A stretch of 64,000 bases of DNA from Prostheceraeus crozeri (lineage: Eukaryota; Platyhelminthes; Polycladida; Euryleptidae), in assembly GCA_907163375.1 (NCBI GenBank), contig CAJQUW010000906.1, forward strand, positions 310,001 to 374,000, in the 5' to 3' direction. Under the pieces are notes generated by a model, which worked only from the letters and a program-made list of their open reading frames with translations, was not told the DNA's origin and did not search any database. The position numbers and the translations under genes are program-made. The stretch's first letter is position 1; the number at the start of each line of letters is the position of its first letter. Positions 43,965 through 56,681 of this stretch are shown one piece after another.

Positions 43965-45235
43965 AGAAGTAGGACCTCTGAGTTATTTGTGTTTGAATTT
44001 TGTGCTATGTTAGTTGTTTGTAAGATAATTTGCCCACTGTCAGTGTGATTTCATACCCTTGAGAAAGAGACATTCGAAAATTTGGGAGTATTATATAATT
44101 TATTGACCTAAGACGTCTATTTTTTCATTACATCTACCTCAAATTTAAATATTGTGACAATTGTATGGCTAAAATCTGGCTCAAGAAATAAAACATATAT
44201 ATCTGATTTCAAAAGAACGATCTCAAAATTAATACACTTAAAAGTATTTGGAATGCATGGGCCTGCGCTATTATACATGTATCTATCCTCGAATATTTAC
44301 CGAACGCACAGCTCAAGTGAGAAAGTATATTCTTGATACAGAGAATTTGCCGTTACTAGCCGAAAAATAAATTTTACTTATTATGCTCATGTCAATTTTA
44401 AAAAAACATTTGCTTTGTAACATAATGAACAAGAGATTAGCCCCTGATGCACACCTGACATTTTGGCTGACAGTCCAGGTGTATATATCTAGGAGTCCAT
44501 GCCTTTAGAATAGAATATTAGACCTTCTTCTCTTCCAAGCCCTATCTCAGGACAAAGTTGAGACTCGTACCATATAATGTAGGTTTAATTGTATTGGATT
44601 TTGTTGAAATAAGATTTATCAGGAAATTGCGAAGTTGGTAATGCTAACCCAATAAATGTGCTTAAAATGTTTCTTATTTGATAGAATCAATTTTAGCTTC
44701 CTGAAGCCGAACTATTTTTTTAATACATCGTACTCTTATTTTCATTTTTTGTCTTCCAGAATCCCTACACCGTCGATAAGTCGATGAGAACGTCGAGAAA
44801 GCAGAGGTGAAAAATCCCATTTACTTTACGCGAATGACCTGAACTGTGGAAGAAAGAACAGGAGGCGCCTGTGGGCTGTATGAAGCATACTATAATAAAT
44901 ATTGAAGTGAAGTACAGTTGCTCTCGTTGTTCCGCTCTTGTTTCATGGGTGATAAGAAAGTGAGGAAGAGGTGGAAGGAGAAGTAAGAGGCTCCAGTGAT
45001 ATCAAACTTATGATATTCTTTTTGCTATAATACAGAAAGGGCATGACGAATTAACCAGCAGTATATAAAACAAAATTTTGATCGGTGTCGGGTGAGCGTT
45101 GGCGTGTATTGGGCGCGTATTGGGTGAGTGTTGGCAACTCATGTTGGGCCGATACAAATGCGCTGGGCCACTTTGCTTATCAGGCCAACATCAGATGGAT
45201 GACATTGGGCCGACATTGGGCTTACATTTCTTTTC
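43965..45235. other. Spacer with TTGGGC-type repeat
   Basis: No gene. 45080-45225 has repeated (G)TTGGGC(C/G) words (for example GTTGGGCCGAT and ATTGGGCCGACATTGGGC), a short-period interspersed repeat. The rest is unremarkable. Confidence 0.45.
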
Positions 45236-45743
45236 TCATGCCTTTATTTTTCGTCGTAGGTTCCTGACAGAACGGCGAAGATGTTCAAGTCGACGAATTC
45301 TCGTTTTCTCTTTCGCCACACGCTTCGAAGTAGAACAGATATATAGTCCATGGTCATGAAGAACTGCTGCCCGGAGTCTTTTGAGTGTCATTCTTCGAAT
45401 ACGCACTCCTAGGCGATGTTTCACTATCGTTCGTCGTTTTACTTCTTTTGTAGTGATGAGATGTTTCGGAAATTTGAACAAATATGGAACCGAGTTTTTC
45501 TTTAGTCGACGTCTGCAAAGATTTTCAGTGAAGTCGGTAGGAAGAAAAATCATTACTACAAATCCTAGAATATTCTGTAGGTTTAAAGTTTTCTCTTCGC
45601 ATAGCGGATTGCCATTTCTTCAGAAAAATACCATCTTTCAAAGGAAATTTGATAAAAGTTGCATCTTGATGTCCGTCGGTAGTTGATGTTCGACGTCGGA
45701 CTTGTCGGTTTGTACAATTATATGCGGAACAGCTGACAACCAT
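45236..45743 (-). pseudogene. THAP-domain gene, broken
   Basis: Begins MVVSCSAYNCTNRQ, with FIKFPLKDGIFLKKWQSAMR and SRICSNDF. This is the C2CH zinc finger of THAP proteins, including the conserved Pro and Trp. The continuation (RRLKKNSVPYLFKFPKHL, then a basic coiled coil KTRIRRLEHLRRSVRNLRRK) is in another frame that overlaps at 45525-45553, so one frameshift is needed. THAP domains bind DNA and occur in host regulators and in P-element transposases. With no transposase core beyond it, a host gene or a fragment of a P-type element is equally possible. Confidence 0.75.
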
Positions 45744-45925
45744 ATTTGGCGCTTAGTGCAGTTGATGTGATGAATGTGAATTATGATAACCGAACTATCG
45801 ACTGGGAACCTTAAACTACATTGTTTAGGGCTACTGTATTATCTTGCTCGTGCCGGTAACGCTGAGTCATTCATTCTTGCCCTCTTATTCGCCGCACTGA
45901 TCATTTGCGCGCATGAACGCATTAT

Positions 45926-46350
45926 AGTCCGGGAGCTAGCGGGAACTTGTGCAGGGAATGAGGTGTAACTGCAAATTTTAACATAGAAATTTCAGGAAAA
46001 TTGTTGATATACTTTAACGAAAAGTGTCTGTTTGTACACTTTACTTCATCCTCTGTCACTGAATGATAACTCATTTGAAAGATCATGATCTGTAGATGAT
46101 TTCTATAATAACCAGTTCAACAAAATACCAATTTGTGTAACTTTCATGAGCAAAAATTCGAAAAAATGGAGTCAACACCTTAAATGTCACAATTTTACCA
46201 CTGGAAATACATAGGATTGTGTTATCCTCTCTATTTCTGAAAAAGCAAGTGATCTGATCCGGCAGACGCAAAGTTTTGCAGTAGGTTAGAGGTGTACTAT
46301 GCTATGCGAAAGTTTTATGTACTACCTCGTTCCCTGCTAGCTCCCGGACT
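45926..46350. mobile_element. 425-bp inverted-repeat element (MITE-like)
   Basis: Termini AGTCCGGGAGCTAGC and its reverse complement, with a looser match continuing inward (GGGAA.GAGGT). It is flanked by ATTAT on both sides (45921-45925 and 46351-46355), a 5-bp duplication; read as TTA it would be 3 bp. No coding frame. Superfamily not assigned. Confidence 0.75.
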
Positions 46351-46355
46351 ATTAT

Positions 46356-47133
46356 CGTTGTCTCAATGCAGACAAGTGAGCGATCTAGACTCTATTGTTA
46401 TATATCTATGGTTCACGTCACTATCAGACATTTTGTCATGGCTGCTCCCAACACCACAGCTGGTGAGTGAAATCATGATTTTTTATAGTTCTTATGTTAC
46501 GGGCTTTAGAAATATCCGTCTCAGGTAAAATTGGATGACCAGAATTTTTGTATGACTAATTGATGACCATACTTCACTCTTTGAAAATCGATAACAGTTG
46601 CACATTGGAGACATAGAGAGACATGCCCATCTTTATATTGTTGTTAGAGGACAACATCATGCATCAATGATGCAAAAAATATGAGTGGCAATTGTCATTA
46701 GAGAGGATTTTTTGCCATAGAAATGAACAGAAAATGAATGAATTGAGACTCCGACTTACATTAGTGATTTGCTTATACTTATTTCAAATGATTTCGAAGA
46801 CTATGATGCATGCTCTTATAAGTCTACATGTACATGCATTGACATGTTCCTCATGCACATGGGGATGTGATTAGATCGTAGGATTTGTACAATGCAGATT
46901 AGCTTTGAACACATGTTGCTTTCACTAACAAGCTATTCATGAAAAAGTAGATCTTAGAAATATCACATGCATTTACTAGAATACTCATATATTATTATAC
47001 ATGTAGGCCTATTACATGAAGTAGCCATATATCAGCGGAATTAACCACAATAATGGCTGGTTAGCCTACATCATTGCATGCTTCTACTGACTGCTTCGGT
47101 CGTGTCAGCTCTTATTATACCTAGGTCCTATGC
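46356..47133. other. Spacer upstream of piggyBac remnant
   Basis: I looked for the left end of the piggyBac (TTAA followed by CCCTTTCC) and did not find it. TACATGTA-type words are frequent. Nothing else supported. Confidence 0.4.
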
Positions 47134-47204
47134 ATGCCTATAAGGCTGCTAGGTGCATCGATTAGTCTACTGATTTTCCTTTTTCGCTTTAGACTGCGAA
47201 AACG

Positions 47205-48995
47205 AATGCCGCTATCGTCTCCGACCGGTGCGCTTCACAGTTGCGGACTTCAAGACAAGGCTGTGATGGAGAGACGACACATTGTAGTTGTTGACGAGGA
47301 CGACGAAGAATTGCTACTGAATTCCAACACTGTCAATATTTTGTCTGCCAGTGGTGATGATGCTCCTGAAGAATCTGTGACTCTCGATGATGGTGAATCT
47401 GATCCCATGCCTTCTGAGGAATTTGTAGGTCTTTCAACGAGTGATTTTCGATGGAGGCGCAAAAAACCATTCATTGAGAATACTGAGTTCAAAGGTGCTG
47501 AATTCAAAACACCAGACCGCCTATTGTCAGCTTTTGATTATTTTAGTCGCTTCATTGATCAAGACCTCATAGATCATGCAACTTTTCACAGTAACATGTA
47601 TTCTATCCAACAAACTGGACAGAGTAGAAACATAACATCTCATGAGATAGCAACTTACCTAGGTATCTTACTTCGAATGGGTCTTGTGCGTCTTCCTCAG
47701 TACAGAATGTATTGGGGACGAGAATGTAGGATTCCTATTATTGCTGATAATATGACTGTTAATAGGTTTGACCAATTGAAAAGGTTTATTCATTTTATGA
47801 ATAACGAGGAACTCTTGAAACCTGGAGATGCAGGCTACGACCGTCTGCAAAAGGTTCGACCACTATTGGCTTCTTTTTCAGAAAAGTGCAGAGGTATTGA
47901 ACAGGAAGAAAACCAAAGCATCGTCGAACAAATCATTTCGACGAAGGCAAGATCTTCTCTGCGACAATACCTCCCGAAGAAATTACTCACAAATGGGGTT
48001 ACAAAGTATGAGCACGATGTGGGGTTGCCAGCATACTATATGACTTCGAAGTATATTGTGGCAAAAACGGACGACAAGATGGAAGAGTGGAGTCCGTTAT
48101 TTTTAGATTTTCTGAAAACCTACCACGATCTAGATGAACCACAAGATTTTTTTCGATAATTTCTTCAGTACCGTATCAGTTATCCAGAAACTTCATGCTG
48201 AGGGAGTATTGTGCCTAGGTACTGTCAGGAATAACCGCTTGATAGGAGCCGATCGTGTTTTGAAATCCCGTCAGCAGTTGGAATCGGAAGGTCGAGGGTC
48301 TTTCGATTATTCTACTGATGCAAATTCTGGAGTCTGTGTGGTAAGATGGATGGACAATGGCTTGGTACAATTGCTATCTTCATTCATTGGTCCTGACGAG
48401 GATGATAGAAAGGTTTGTCGTTGATCAGCGAAAGAGAAGAAGAAAATTGAAATAAAAGTTCCAAAAATGGTAACACAATAAAATCTGCATATGGGCGGTG
48501 TAGATCTGTGTGATATGCTTATGTCCCTATATCGCATATCACTGCGATCATCAAAGTGGTACATGCCAATATTTCATTATGGGTTGAACGCTGCTGTTGT
48601 GAACTCATGGCTTCTCTATCGGAGAGATTACGCATTACTTGGTGAACCTGAAGGAAAGCAGTTGTCATTATTGCAATTTCAAAGTGAAATTTCAGAGGCA
48701 TTGATCCTTTCGAACAAAGTGACAACACCGAAAAGAATTGGACGTGGGCGACCTCCGCTCTCAAGCTCACCGTTCAATCAATTGTCTCCTTCGCCAAAGC
48801 GACAAAGAAACTTCTGTGTTAGAAGTGTCGATGTTCGATTTGATGGCACATCCCATTGGCCCGTGTTTGTTGAGAAGCAACAAAGATGTGCGAATTGCCC
48901 CAAGGGTTACACATATGAAGTGTTCTAAGTGCAATCGTCATCTCTGTTTACAAAAATGTAGAAATTGTTTTACTGACTATCACACATCCGAATAG
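47205..48995 (+). pseudogene. piggyBac transposase, decayed
   Basis: An acidic N-terminal tail (VVVDEDDEELL) precedes the DDE_Tnp_1_7 domain (EIATYLGILLRMGLVRLPQY, then IADNMTVNRFDQLKRFIHF). The position of the first catalytic Asp is Val (NQSIVEQII, where families have SIDEQ). The second is kept (FFDNFFSTVSVIQKL), and so is the third (MGGVDLCDMLMSLYR). A C-terminal Cys-rich domain (RCANCP, then CSKC, CLQKC) is present. Frame changes occur after about 47990, near 48140 and near 48900. Stops lie in the stretch 48422-48480. Its right end is at 49500, next to TTAA. Inactive copy. Confidence 0.9.
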
Positions 48996-49499
48996 GATTC
49001 CATACTGTATCTCAGCCTCTTGGTGTCTTGGATCTATGGGCCTAGACCTTTCTACATATAAATGACAATTCTCACCTTTTTAAGCTTGGATTTGTGTGCC
49101 GCGTATGTCAATATCTACATGTACATGTACTTGATAAATTGCTATTCCAAATGTTTGCAAGAATAATTGTCTTGAGAATGTGAGTTTGCTTTTTAAGTAA
49201 GATTGCTTGTATGAAAATGCTAATAAACTATTAAAAAACCTTCTAAAGCTTTCACTTTTCTTTATCGAACCAGAACAGGCGTCGAATTGGTGTGTCTGTA
49301 TATGATGCAAACGAGTGTTGAATTTTTCATGTTGCCACCGGTGCTGCATGCTGTCGTTGTAGAACAACACTAAAAAAATCAGTAAATTCGAAATAGTTAT
49401 TCAAATATTTGCCATTTTATCATCGAACTACCCAAGTATGATTGAATAAAACCCTAAAAAAATTTTTATGGTCATTTTTTTAATTTCATGTAGGAAAGG

Positions 49500-49504
49500 G
49501 TTAA
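49500..49504. other. piggyBac right end and TTAA site
   Basis: The sequence ...TGTAGGAAAGGG stops at 49500 and TTAA follows at 49501-49504, the expected target site and a typical GGG terminus. The matching left end was not located. Confidence 0.55.
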
Positions 49505-50894
49505 GCCATGCGCATCCTTATTGGAAAACGGCCAATAAAGATTCATCGTTTCAAACGGTATTGAGCCGCCTGTTCCCGTCGTTTTGGGAAGTCGTCCCGA
49601 CATCTCTTTCTCTGCTTCCTATGACTCTCTTCCCCTCCATTGGTGTCCAAGTGGTGAGTTTCGCTGTCCATCTTCCATCATCCCGCCTACACGCATCCTT
49701 TACGTGGCCCGCCATTTCCATTCTAGTTGACGAGCGTCCTGAACCACGTGCGTCATGTCCGTTTTTCTCCTGATAACTTCATTTTTGATTCGATCTTTTC
49801 TGGTAATGCTGAGAATTCGCCGCTCCATCGCACGCGTCACGACTAGTTTTTCCTCCAATTTCCTCCCCGAGACTAACCGACTTACTTGAACTTATAAATG
49901 TTTATAAGCGCTTATAAGTTTATGATTAATTTACAAACAGTTTAATGTACTTATAAAATTTACTAAACATTATAAATCATAAAACTGCTTATAAATTTTA
50001 CAAATAATTTGTAAATGTATGATAACTTTTATCCTCTAGTTAATAGATATAGGCAACTGTCACATAATTTACTTTCTGTTTCATAAGTGTTAGATTGTAA
50101 AAACATGTCACTTCGACTTCAGTTTCTTTCCAATACTTTTACAATAATATGATAAATTATCACAATTATATTAAAAAAACTGTCAAATCTGTGTAGTTGT
50201 TACCAAGACCGCGAGGTGTTGCTCTAATAAGTCTCACGTGAATATCATTGTCAATTTCCTCAGTATATTTTCGATGTATATAATCAGCATATTTTCGGTA
50301 TGTTGGACACTTCTTACACATACTTCTAAATGGAGATATAGCCGCATCATATTTTGACATCACTTGAAAATCGACATTACACTAAAAAATCTCTGATATG
50401 AGTATTCATGTGTATGAATGTCGGGATTATTTTCTTCGGTCTAATGAATCATTCCACTCTCCACTATGCATGATAGTTTGTGATCAAATAGAATTAATTT
50501 GTTTTATCCATGGAAAATTAAATTACTTTCAATTTTAGTATCGTTTCATAAAGCATGTGTATCTTCGCTACTTCCCAAGCAATTGTATTCTGAAAAGTCA
50601 GGGTGAATCAGCATTAAACCATGCAAATTCAGTAAAATCATTTCATTACAATATTTTCCGTCTAAATCAGTGTTAAACTGAACAAGATTCAGTAAGATTT
50701 AACTTGATTTATTTTACTTTGTCATTCTGCAAGATAACTATTTAGATTTCGGTTTGATTTTGCCTGAAATTTATGTGTGCTACGAATCAGGAAGAATAAG
50801 ATCATGTTTTGAAAAAAAAGATTCAGCCGTATTTTAAAAGTAAGTTGTAATACGATTTTCCCTGAAATATCAGGAATTAGAATGATTTTTACAA
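49505..50894. other. Spacer between piggyBac elements
   Basis: A TTATAA-rich stretch spans about 49895-50030. The minus-strand frame 50166-50363 (SPFRSMCKKCPTYRKYADYI) might be an exon but has no recognised domain. Otherwise nothing supported. Confidence 0.35.
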
Positions 50895-50920
50895 TTAACT
50901 CTTTGAACCCTACATGTAAA

Positions 50921-50982
50921 ACCGAGTTAACTCGGTGTTGCTCAACAACCTCTCAGCCCTAATACCGAGTTAACTCGGTATT
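50921..50982. repeat. Two perfect palindromes near the piggyBac left end
   Basis: ACCGAGTTAACTCGGT at 50921-50936 and again at 50964-50979, the second extending to 22 bp (50961-50982). They begin 43 bp apart, just inside the terminus. Probable transposase binding sites; each contains an internal TTAA-like GTTAAC. Confidence 0.85.
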
Positions 50983-51174
50983 GGATATTTTTTCCTCGCT
51001 GCGACTATTAATCAAGCTGTTGGCAATCAAATCACGTCAGCAACAACATTGGCTTATTGTTAACAGTCTGTCTGCTGACTTGATGAGTCATTGGATTTGG
51101 GAACGGTGCCAAGCATAGATTCTTTATGTCAGGCAGAATAACTGCGTGCGCTCATTTTTATCGTGGTGTGTGAA

Positions 51175-51633
51175 ATGACAACACGACGTGCGACGATATC
51201 TCCCGCCGAGGTGCTCGAAAGGCTTCTATCCATCGGTTCAGACATTGAACCGGAATCTGAAGAGGAAGATGATGCCTCATTGATTGATGATGTTGAAGAA
51301 GAAGACTTCGAAACGTCCGACGACGGCTGGACACGCGACCTACGAGGATTTCCAAGTCGTTGTCAATTTACGGGAGACAGTGGCGTTGTCAATATACCAG
51401 ATGACTGTGTGACTCCATATAAATTCTTCTGTCTCTTTTGGACTCCTGAGATGATGAAGATACTGAAGCGTCACACGAACATGTATGCTACTCAGATGGG
51501 TCTTCAGAATCCGGAATCTTCTCCGAATTCTATATTCAGGAAATGGAAGCCTGTCTCTTTGAATGACATTCGAGGTTTTCTTTCATTGCTAATACACATG
51601 AATGTAGTCGTAAAAAGCCGCATAATCGATTAG
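51175..51633 (+). pseudogene. piggyBac transposase fragment
   Basis: From MTTRRATISPAEVLERLLS, then an acidic linker, then TPYKFFCLFWTPEMMKILKR and SLNDIRGFLSLLIHMNVVVK, the N-terminal and early catalytic-domain part of a piggyBac transposase. A TAG at 51631-51633 ends the frame, where related proteins read on into WSTKAMS. No catalytic Asp motifs follow before the element's end. Confidence 0.85.
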
Positions 51634-52082
51634 TGGTCCACGAAGGCTATGTCATGTCTGCTCGCTCATCATGAGGAACAGGTCTGTCGTTGCTGAAGGA
51701 CGATAACGACGTGAAACAAGGTATGAATGCGCTCCATGTCAGAAAGCACTTTGTGTTTCTCCTTGCTTTGGTCTCTGGCACACAGTTGAAAGCTTTGATT
51801 AGATTTACCGATCATGTGTATCGACATATTTGAGCGATTTGCTTTTTTGAAAACTTTTTTTAGTCTATAAGCACATAGTTTTGCCAATCATTTTTTGCAC
51901 TTTTATACAAGAAATACCAATATAACTATAATCACTTGAAAGGGGATACGCTAAACCTATTATATCTCAATTTACAATACAATCAGATAAATACTTAATA
52001 ATTAGGAGCATCTCAAAATAGGCTAAAATCTCTAGGTTCAGGGTAACTGCTCGCTAAATGAGCGTAGGGTTCAAAGAATTAA

Positions 52083-53437
52083 GAATCAGTCTTATTTTCG
52101 ACGTATTCTTTTCAAATAACTACTAGGTATCTTAAAGATTTAGGAAAATCATATCATCAGTTTTAAATTACTGCCGACACGTTTAAATCATTTCATCAAA
52201 AGAGTCATCGGGGTTTAGAATAATTGAAAAATCAGCTGTATGTGAGACTGAGTTAATTGTCAATTGATAATAATAAACAAATTTAATTTTTAGCTCTACA
52301 ACTTCTAATTTGTTTGTGGTAGAAAGTCATACAAGATTAATTACCTTGTCACAACATATTTAATATTGATTGCCATTGGTTAGCTTACAACTCGATAGTC
52401 TCTACTCCCAGGTACAATGACGGCATCAATATGTAGATTTTTAAATATCCTTTTAACTTTATGTCTGAAATTATATTTTCTAAGTTATTTAAAGTTAATT
52501 TTGTAATAAAATGCTTTTCATATTATCAGCGTCGAATAAAATATTCTAAACTAAATGATTTGCAAAAGATTTTATTGCACGCTATTTTTTGGCCAATCAG
52601 TGAATGAAACGTATGATCGTACTGGAGAGGAATTTGGTGCGAGTTATAATTCTGCCTTACCTTTGATCATGCCGTACCTCTAAAATTTGTCATTCCATGT
52701 TCTCAATTGTTGAATTCATTTTTGTCTGTATTAGATATTTGTAGTCACTCAAAGTTTACAAAAAGTACTATATTGCAACAGAATGCTTTTTGTAAAAATG
52801 TGTTCTTTAAAAACATGATAGTCATCCAATATTCAAATTTATCTTGTCATACCCTAAGACAATGAAAATATCAAGATAGTAAACTCAAATGAAAATTGGA
52901 ATCGCGCAATATCTATGATCGGTATTTTAACTTTCTATGGTAACTCCTAATCTTCAATGTTTAAAAAATTGTCCGACATTCAGTATAATAGTGTTTCAAA
53001 AAGTTAATCATGCAGAGATAGGGAAGCTTACAGTTTTAAAATGTCTTTGGTCATGCCATTTTTAATATATATTGAATAACTTTGGTCATATCGTACCTCT
53101 AAAATTTTTTATTTAATATTTACAATTATTGAATTTATTTTTGTCTGTATTAGATATTTGTAGTCACTCAAAGTTTAAAAAAATGCTAAATTGTAACAGA
53201 AAGATTTTTCAAAAATGTATTCTTTAAAAACGTGATATTATTTGAAAATGTCATCTGTTTCATCAAAATAGCTAAGTATGTAAAGTGAATTTAATTGACA
53301 AATGCGTTGATAAAAAAATCATTGTCACACCATTCTAATCTCACAAAAAAAATTCTAAAGTCACACCATTGTTAATCTTACCAGCTTGCCGCGATTCAGT
53401 CTGCAGTCTCTGACAAGTAAAAGTTTTACTAACAGTA
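52083..53437. repeat. AT-rich spacer with a 419-bp-offset direct repeat
   Basis: A stretch containing TTTGTCTGTATTAGATATTT and GTAGTCACTCAAAGTTTA occurs at 52721 and again at 53140. Similarity extends from a CCTCTAAAATTT word on the left to TTCTTTAAAAAC on the right. It is an old local duplication. No gene seen. Confidence 0.6.
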
Positions 53438-54170
53438 ATGTACAGACAAAGAATAAAATCTGTTAGAAAAAATAATTTTTACGAATGCCGTACAATTCAC
53501 AGCCTCTCAGAAGATCAGGAAACAGACGATTCAATGAGTGAAGATGAAACTTATACAGCAAAATATGAAGTCAGTGATAGAAAAGATGATTCAGTTGAAG
53601 TTAAATTCGAGAATGACAATGAACCAAGAAGATCTACACCAACGAAAGACATGGTTAATTTGGATATTATAGATTTATCTATCAGCTCAATTGAAGAGCT
53701 GTTTATGAAATCACCATCAATAAGTTAGATTATTGCTTATTATAAAGATTTTTTACATGTAGATGTATGTAAATTGTTATGAGACACGTACTACTTAGAA
53801 TTTTGGGGAGATGTATGATTACTTCCACACCCCTTTCGGTACCCGCATTTCGGTGTGATAAGAAAATCAATCAGTATGGTGTACAAAGTAAGCATGTACG
53901 TATAGACTCAAATATATTATAATACGTGTGACATATTTTAATATCTTTGTATAGACTATATCATTAGTGTAGCACATAATGATACTTAACCTAATATGTC
54001 TATTTTTTCAGAGATTAGTCGACGCAATTGTAAACTTAACAAATGTATGTGAGAAGTTTCGACATTCCGTGGATCAGAATACCAAAGAAATGAAAAAGAG
54101 ACGAAAAGAATACGTATCGACTCCAGCCCCTACGGAACCGCTACGCCCTTTATTTTCAATATCTTGCTGA
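53438..54170 (+). CDS. Possible two-exon gene end, unassigned
   Basis: A 96-residue acidic frame (53438-53728: HSLSEDQETDDSMSEDETYT) is followed by a frame at 53979-54170 behind a good acceptor (TATTTTTTCAG at about 54011). That second frame reads LVDAIVNLTNVCEKFRHSVD and then a basic tail. Both have non-random, charged composition. No domain recognised, and whether they belong to one gene is unknown. Confidence 0.3.
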
Positions 54171-56332
54171 CGTGGGTGTCCATATGCAGTTTTTGTTTGA
54201 AATTGATCTCGAGGATTTCTGTTGTTCTTCTGATGTTAGGAAGTTGTAACGGCCCCGTGTTGGTTCTGGGTCTTTGAAAGATTTGTGATTTTGTTTAGTT
54301 GATGTTGAGGTTCTTATTTAATGCCCACTCCTTTACGTGCTGTAATTCGACTATTTCGAAATTCTCCTGCGATGCAATCAGATGTGTCAGCTGCACATTT
54401 AATAATGACGCTGCCTTTTAATCTGCTTATCCTTCTTGGATGTTCATCACTAGCTTACCCCACGATTCATCTATACCTATACCTCTATCTGTCCTTCACC
54501 TGTATCATCGCATCGTTATTAATAGATAGTTTCTTTTTTCTCAGAATTTTCATTCAATCTGTGTAATTGTCATATATTATTTGTATATTACCCAGCGTCT
54601 GTTGCGAACGTGAGGATTCTCACTCGTTTATGTTCTTTTTTTTACGAATGGGTATTCAGATAAAACCACAAAATCGGAATCCTCGAATTTGCCATTGTTT
54701 TGACCGATAACGATTCACTGTTTTTCATTAGCCAAATCATATCACAATTGTCATATGCTAAAGTTTCGTGTCTTTTACAGAATTTCAGAAAGTCTAGTTG
54801 ACCATCATTTGTTAGATAGAAAGTGAGCTTAATCCATGTGTTCACGCTCTTTTCTACGAATGGGTTAAAATCTAGATGAAACTAGAAAAGCCGATAAAGC
54901 AGCAATACGTAATACATCATCAGAACATGCTTGGTAAATGGCATCATCGGAAATGCTCTGTATAGTGTCAGATGAATTTTATCAACGATTTTAGGAATAT
55001 TCAAATTAGTAGTTACTTAAGTAAAAATTTACAAAAAGATTATAAGAAATTTATCTATAATACACGATTTTATAAGACATTTACTAGGTCTTGATAAGTT
55101 TATAAACATTTTATTAAATATTTAATAAAAAGTTTATAAATTATTGGCAAGTATTTACCAAATATTTAATAAAACTGATAAGTTGAGACGACACGGGTCG
55201 TAAGGGACCATGTTTGCGATCTATAGGTTAGTACAGGGAGAATGCACATTTCAAAAAGCCTTTTCTTCGCAGTCATTCGAATATCTTTGGCGACAAGGTA
55301 ATTTCGGAGCTTCCAAAAGGCTTTCCATGCGTTCTGGACACTCTTAGCAACTTCTTTCTCCTGCCTCTCATGGAATGAGATTGTACAAGATAGATCAAAT
55401 CGTCAACGTATTGTACATCCTTTCCATCGATGTACTCTGGTTGTTCTGATCCGTTGCTTTGGTCTTGTACACGTTCATCTTCAGTCCAGCTTCCTTTCCC
55501 TGGTCATTCAGCTCGATTATTGTCCTTTGAATTTCCTCTGACTCTTCATTCAGTAGGCATTGGCTATTACAACCACTTAGAGGTAAGAATTAGAACACAC
55601 CGGCTATTATTGACACAGGTACTATCACAATGATTTACGTTCTCGAGTTGTTGATTTGTCAATCAGAATACATGCAATTCCTATCCAAAGAGCTAACTGC
55701 ACGTAATACACTTTTTCAAATGAAATTCTATTCAGAAATAATCAAATTATCTGTATGTTTTCTCGAGAACAAATCACGGCCGTTGCTGTCTTAAGTGAAG
55801 CACAGATGTTCAGAAAGATCCTCTCCGAAGAAACATCTTCTCAATTATAACTTGCCTAATACTAATGTCTTCAAAAGTACGGAAACATTTGATTTAAGCT
55901 GATACCAGATAGTCAAAAAACTTAACTACTGTTTTAAAGAAGTTCCTCCAAAAAAGTTTACTGCACATAGTTATTTAGTTGTATGTGCATTGAATGATTT
56001 GCGCATAAGAAAACAACAACTCGGCATGGAAATCAATTTTGATAGCACTTGTGGTAACAATAGCCATTTTCATCTAATTAATCTACAGTACATACAAGCT
56101 TTTAAATAAGTTGAATTCTAGCCAATGAGTTAGTTTCTCTGATCCTGGTCATTGATGACTCAATTCTTCAAAAGGTTTTTTGGCTTTAGAATAAATTGCT
56201 GGTTAAATGCATGTACTAATACAAGATTTAACCTAGAGTGAACAGGTCCATACAACCGTTTAGGAAAAATGATATTATATTGCCTAAATTTGCGTTTGCT
56301 GAAGATAGTCGGAGCAAGCATCAATTCTAATA
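54171..56332. other. Spacer before the mariner element
   Basis: A CTACGAATGGG-type word occurs twice (near 54648 and 54855), and a TATAAA-rich stretch lies at 55030-55180. No gene supported. Confidence 0.4.
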
Positions 56333-56681
56333 TACAGGGTGGCGCACGTAAACCGCCGGATTTTAAACTTTTATTACTCCTCAAATATTCATCCAATCGT
56401 CATGAAATTTCGACTCAAACTAGTTTGGAGTATAGGATTTATGATGATTATGCCTGTTGTACTGAGAATTGTTAGAAAATTCTGATTCTATTGACCGAAT
56501 GACATGTACTCATTTTGTTGACATCGAAAATCTAGATCAAGTTAATTAACTTAACATGAATCGTATTCTGCACAACGAATTGTGCGCCGTCTTGAAGTGA
56601 ATATTGTTCACTTACTTCCATGTCATGTAAAATTCCATTCGACAATTAAATCACTATCTGAAAAGAATCGAACATAGAAGA

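Larger units (their letters stand above)
50899..52078 (+). mobile_element. Short piggyBac element with both ends
   Basis: 1,180 bp between TTAA sites (50895-50898 and 52079-52082), with inverted termini (C/T)TCTTTGAACCCTAC. It carries only the N-terminal part of a transposase, so it is an internally deleted, non-autonomous copy. Its sequence differs from the piggyBac at 47-49.5 kb, so it is another family. Confidence 0.92.

Noticed and set aside
49895-55180. TTATAA-rich stretches at 49.9 and 55.1 kb as ends of one 5-kb element
   Set aside because: Compared in inverted orientation, they share only AT-rich words; no inverted terminus or target duplication.
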